Part shown: positions 62,263 through 64,000 of the stretch, piece by piece | Layout of the letters: each line of letters starts with the position of its first letter | How positions within the stretch are numbered: the stretch's first letter is position 1 | Assembly: GCA_041402045.1 (NCBI GenBank) | Contig: JAWKSZ010000002.1 | Coordinates: forward strand, 62,001 to 126,000 | From: JAGQRJ01 sp041402045 | GTDB taxonomy: Bacteria; Planctomycetota; J058 | Length of the DNA: 64,000 bases | Direction: 5' to 3' | Position numbers and translations under genes: made by a program | The notes under the pieces: generated by a model | The model's input: only the letters and a program-made list of their open reading frames with translations | What the model was told of the DNA's origin: nothing | Databases searched by the model: none

Positions 62263-63236
62263 TCGGCACCTGGGAGATCGTGGCCCTGTGCGGCGTCGGC
62301 GTCATGGGCAGCGCGCTGTTCTCCGGAGTGGAGACCGGCGCCTACCGCTTCAACCGCACCCGGCACCGGATCCGGGTGGCCGAGGAGAGCCGCGCGGCGA
62401 AGCTCGTGAGCGCGCTCACCGGCGACATGACGTCCTTCGTGATCGTGTGCTTGATCGGGACGAACCTGTTCAACGTGCTGGTCTCGTTCTCGACCACCGC
62501 GTTCTTGGAGTCGCTGCAGCTCGGCAACCCGGAGCTGGTCGCGACCCTCACCGTGGCCCCGCTGCTGTTCCTCCTGGGGGAGGTCGCGCCCAAGGAGCTG
62601 TTCCGCCGGCACCCGAACCGCCTGCTCTACGCCTTCGCCCCGCCGGTGGCGGTGTTCGCCTTCCTCTGCCGGCCGGCGACCTGGCTCCTGCGTCAGGTGA
62701 CACGGCTCCTGCGGCTGTTCGGGCTGAACCCCGACGACGACGAGCGCGGGCTCCTGGCCCAACAACGCCTGCGCCAGGCGATCTCGGCCGGCGCCGCCGG
62801 CGGGACCCTCACCGACTACCAGGAGCGCCTGGCGGGGAACATCTTCTCGCTCCACGGGCGCACCGCCGAGCACGTCATGGTCCCCCTGCGCGACCTGGAC
62901 ACGATCGAGGTCTCGACCGAGCTCGAGGCGGCCCAGGGCTACGTGCGCCAGCGCGGGCGCACGCGCTACCCGGTCTACAAGAACCGCGTGGACGCGGTGG
63001 TGGGCGTGATCACGCTCTACGACCTGCTGTTCGAGGAGCGCCCCGGGCTCACGGTGCGCAACTACGTCGAGGACGTGCTGCGCGTCCCGCCGGACGAGGG
63101 CGTGGCCCAGGTCCTCCTGCGCATGCGCCAGGCCCGCAGCAAGCTGGCGGTGGTCGAGCGCGGCGGGCAGGCGCTGGGGATCGTGACCCTCAAGGACCTG
63201 GTGGAGGAGATCACCGGCGAGCTCGCCGACTTCTGA
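62259..63236 (+). CDS. CNNM/CBS membrane protein 2
   Basis: 325 residues, related to the preceding protein but without the CorC/HlyC end. FSGVETGAYRFNRTRHRI corresponds to the SASET region, LGEVAPKELFRRHPNR to GEIVPK, with CBS units (VMVPLRDLDTIEVS; ALGIVTLKDLVEEITGEL). GTG 62259 overlaps the first protein's stop in GTGA. The two probably work together or as a heteromer in metal-ion transport. Confidence 0.87.
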   Translation: MIGTWEIVALCGVGVMGSALFSGVETGAYRFNRTRHRIRVAEESRAAKLVSALTGDMTSFVIVCLIGTNLFNVLVSFSTTAFLESLQLGNPELVATLTVAPLLFLLGEVAPKELFRRHPNRLLYAFAPPVAVFAFLCRPATWLLRQVTRLLRLFGLNPDDDERGLLAQQRLRQAISAGAAGGTLTDYQERLAGNIFSLHGRTAEHVMVPLRDLDTIEVSTELEAAQGYVRQRGRTRYPVYKNRVDAVVGVITLYDLLFEERPGLTVRNYVEDVLRVPPDEGVAQVLLRMRQARSKLAVVERGGQALGIVTLKDLVEEITGELADF

Positions 63237-63297
63237 GCCAGCAGCCCAGCGCGGGACCGGGTAGAGTCGCCGGCGCACCGGCCGAAGGGAGCCCGCC

Positions 63298-64000
63298 ATG
63301 ACCCGAATCGTTTCGCTCGCCCTGCTCTGCTGCGTCGTCGCAGCCCCCCTGGGAGTGGCCGAGGACGACGACGCCCCGTTCCTCGGCGTCGCCTGCAACA
63401 CCGGGGACGAAGGCGTGGTCGTGTCCGGAGTCGAGGAGGGCTCCGCCGCGGCGCGCATGGGGTTCAAGCAGGGCGACCGGATCCTGAGCTTCAACGGCGC
63501 GACGATCGCCGGCATGGACGCGCTCGCCGAGCGGGTCGAGGCCACCCGCCCTGGCGAGCGGATCGCGGTCCTGATCGCCCGCGGCGAGCAGCGCCTCGTG
63601 TTGGGGGGCCTGATGGGCCGGCGCAGCGGCGCGGTCGAGCCCGAGGAGCTCGAGCGGCCCGACGCGTCCGGCGTCCAACGCAAGGCCAAGCTCCTGGGCG
63701 CGCTGATGGAGGCGCAGCAGGAACTCGAGCGCGCGCGGGAGCGGGGCGCGGAGCGCCTCGTCGACGCCGCGGAGCGCCGGATCCGGGAGCTGAAGCAGGC
63801 GCTGGGCATGAGCCACGAGCGCGACGCCGACCGCGAGCGCGAGGGGCGCCGCGAGCGCAACGCGAACCGCGAGCGCGAGGCGCGGCGCGAGCGCGAGGCG
63901 CGGCGCGAGCGCGAAGGGCGGCGCGAGCGCGACGCGAACCGCGAGCGCGAGGCGCGGCGCGAGCGCGACGCCGACCGCGACGCCGACCGCGAGCAGGCGC
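63298..64000 (+). CDS. Secreted PDZ protein with Arg/Glu-rich repeat tail (3' partial)
   Basis: The frame is open to the window end. ATG 63298 has AAGGGAG upstream, and TAGAGT at 63262-63267 may be its -10 box. Signal peptide (LALLCCVVAAPLGVA), then a PDZ domain (PFLGVACNTGDEGVVVSGV, GFKQGDRILSFNG, VLIARGEQRLVLGG), a coiled coil (AKLLGALMEAQQELERARERG), and from about residue 173 a highly charged run of units such as REREARRERE, RERDANRERE and DADRDADRE. Function unknown; the tail could be an extended single alpha-helix. Confidence 0.8.
   Translation, partial: MTRIVSLALLCCVVAAPLGVAEDDDAPFLGVACNTGDEGVVVSGVEEGSAAARMGFKQGDRILSFNGATIAGMDALAERVEATRPGERIAVLIARGEQRLVLGGLMGRRSGAVEPEELERPDASGVQRKAKLLGALMEAQQELERARERGAERLVDAAERRIRELKQALGMSHERDADREREGRRERNANREREARREREARREREGRRERDANREREARRERDADRDADREQA

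Noticed and set aside
60883..63236. True hemolysin genes
   Set aside because: The old family name hemolysin is misleading; CNNM and CBS domains point to metal-ion transport.

Overview
The window is a contiguous, very GC-rich stretch of chromosome (about 70% G+C or more by eye) from a Gram-negative-type bacterium. An RND efflux pair, LolA-like and PDZ/HEAT secreted proteins, lipoproteins and a lipid-A/PQ-loop-type membrane protein point to a diderm envelope. The set of secreted proteins with signal peptides (squalene-type repeats, HEAT repeats, PDZ plus Asp-Asp-x-Tyr repeats), squalene-hopene cyclase and a MamK-family actin suggest Planctomycetota or a similar environmental lineage such as Myxococcota. 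This is an inference from gene content; no rRNA is present to settle it. No insertion sequence, prophage or CRISPR array was seen.

Layout. 1-2.6 kb: 3' end of ribF, tRNA-Phe with a clear promoter and terminator, and a hybrid histidine kinase. 2.7-11 kb: a PHP-type lipoprotein, squalene-hopene cyclase, a DUF1499 protein, a large secreted protein and an FHA/coiled-coil/acidic-repeat protein. 11-16.8 kb: secreted proteins, mog and a methyltransferase. 16.8-21.4 kb: RND pump and adaptor. 21.5-29.2 kb: a secreted prenyltransferase-repeat protein, a tightly overlapped trkA plus iron/cobalamin-type ABC operon, a ferredoxin-reductase fusion, an FkbM methyltransferase and tRNA-Leu. 29.5-39.9 kb: a HEAT/VWA-like secreted protein, an MBL-rhodanese sulfur enzyme, a sigma-54 activator, a secreted HEAT-cyclophilin and small membrane proteins. 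39.9-44 kb: a four-gene overlapping operon of thioesterase, two ketosynthase-like proteins without the usual active-site Cys, and a membrane-anchored methyltransferase. 44-52 kb: small proteins, inorganic pyrophosphatase, a large secreted protein, and an overlapping plsB-gpsA-App1-like-lipoprotein operon for glycerolipid synthesis. 52.2-55.8 kb: two paralogous coiled-coil proteins followed by a MamK-family actin-like ATPase, the best candidate for an undescribed system. 55.8-56.45 kb: a non-coding tandem array of palindrome-bearing units. 56.5-58.7 kb: polysaccharide genes. 58.7-60.6 kb: a divergent dnaA with a perfect DnaA box just downstream. 60.6-64 kb: a DUF1858 protein, two CNNM/CBS proteins and the start of a PDZ protein.

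Two properties run through the whole window. First, genes on one strand are often joined by four-base GTGA/ATGA/TTGA overlaps, and many first genes have a TANNNT box 5-7 bases before the start codon, which suggests leaderless transcripts. Second, at least six conserved genes carry single-base frame changes, several in C or G runs and several in compensating pairs. These look more like sequencing indels than decay, so the affected genes are annotated here as single intact loci.
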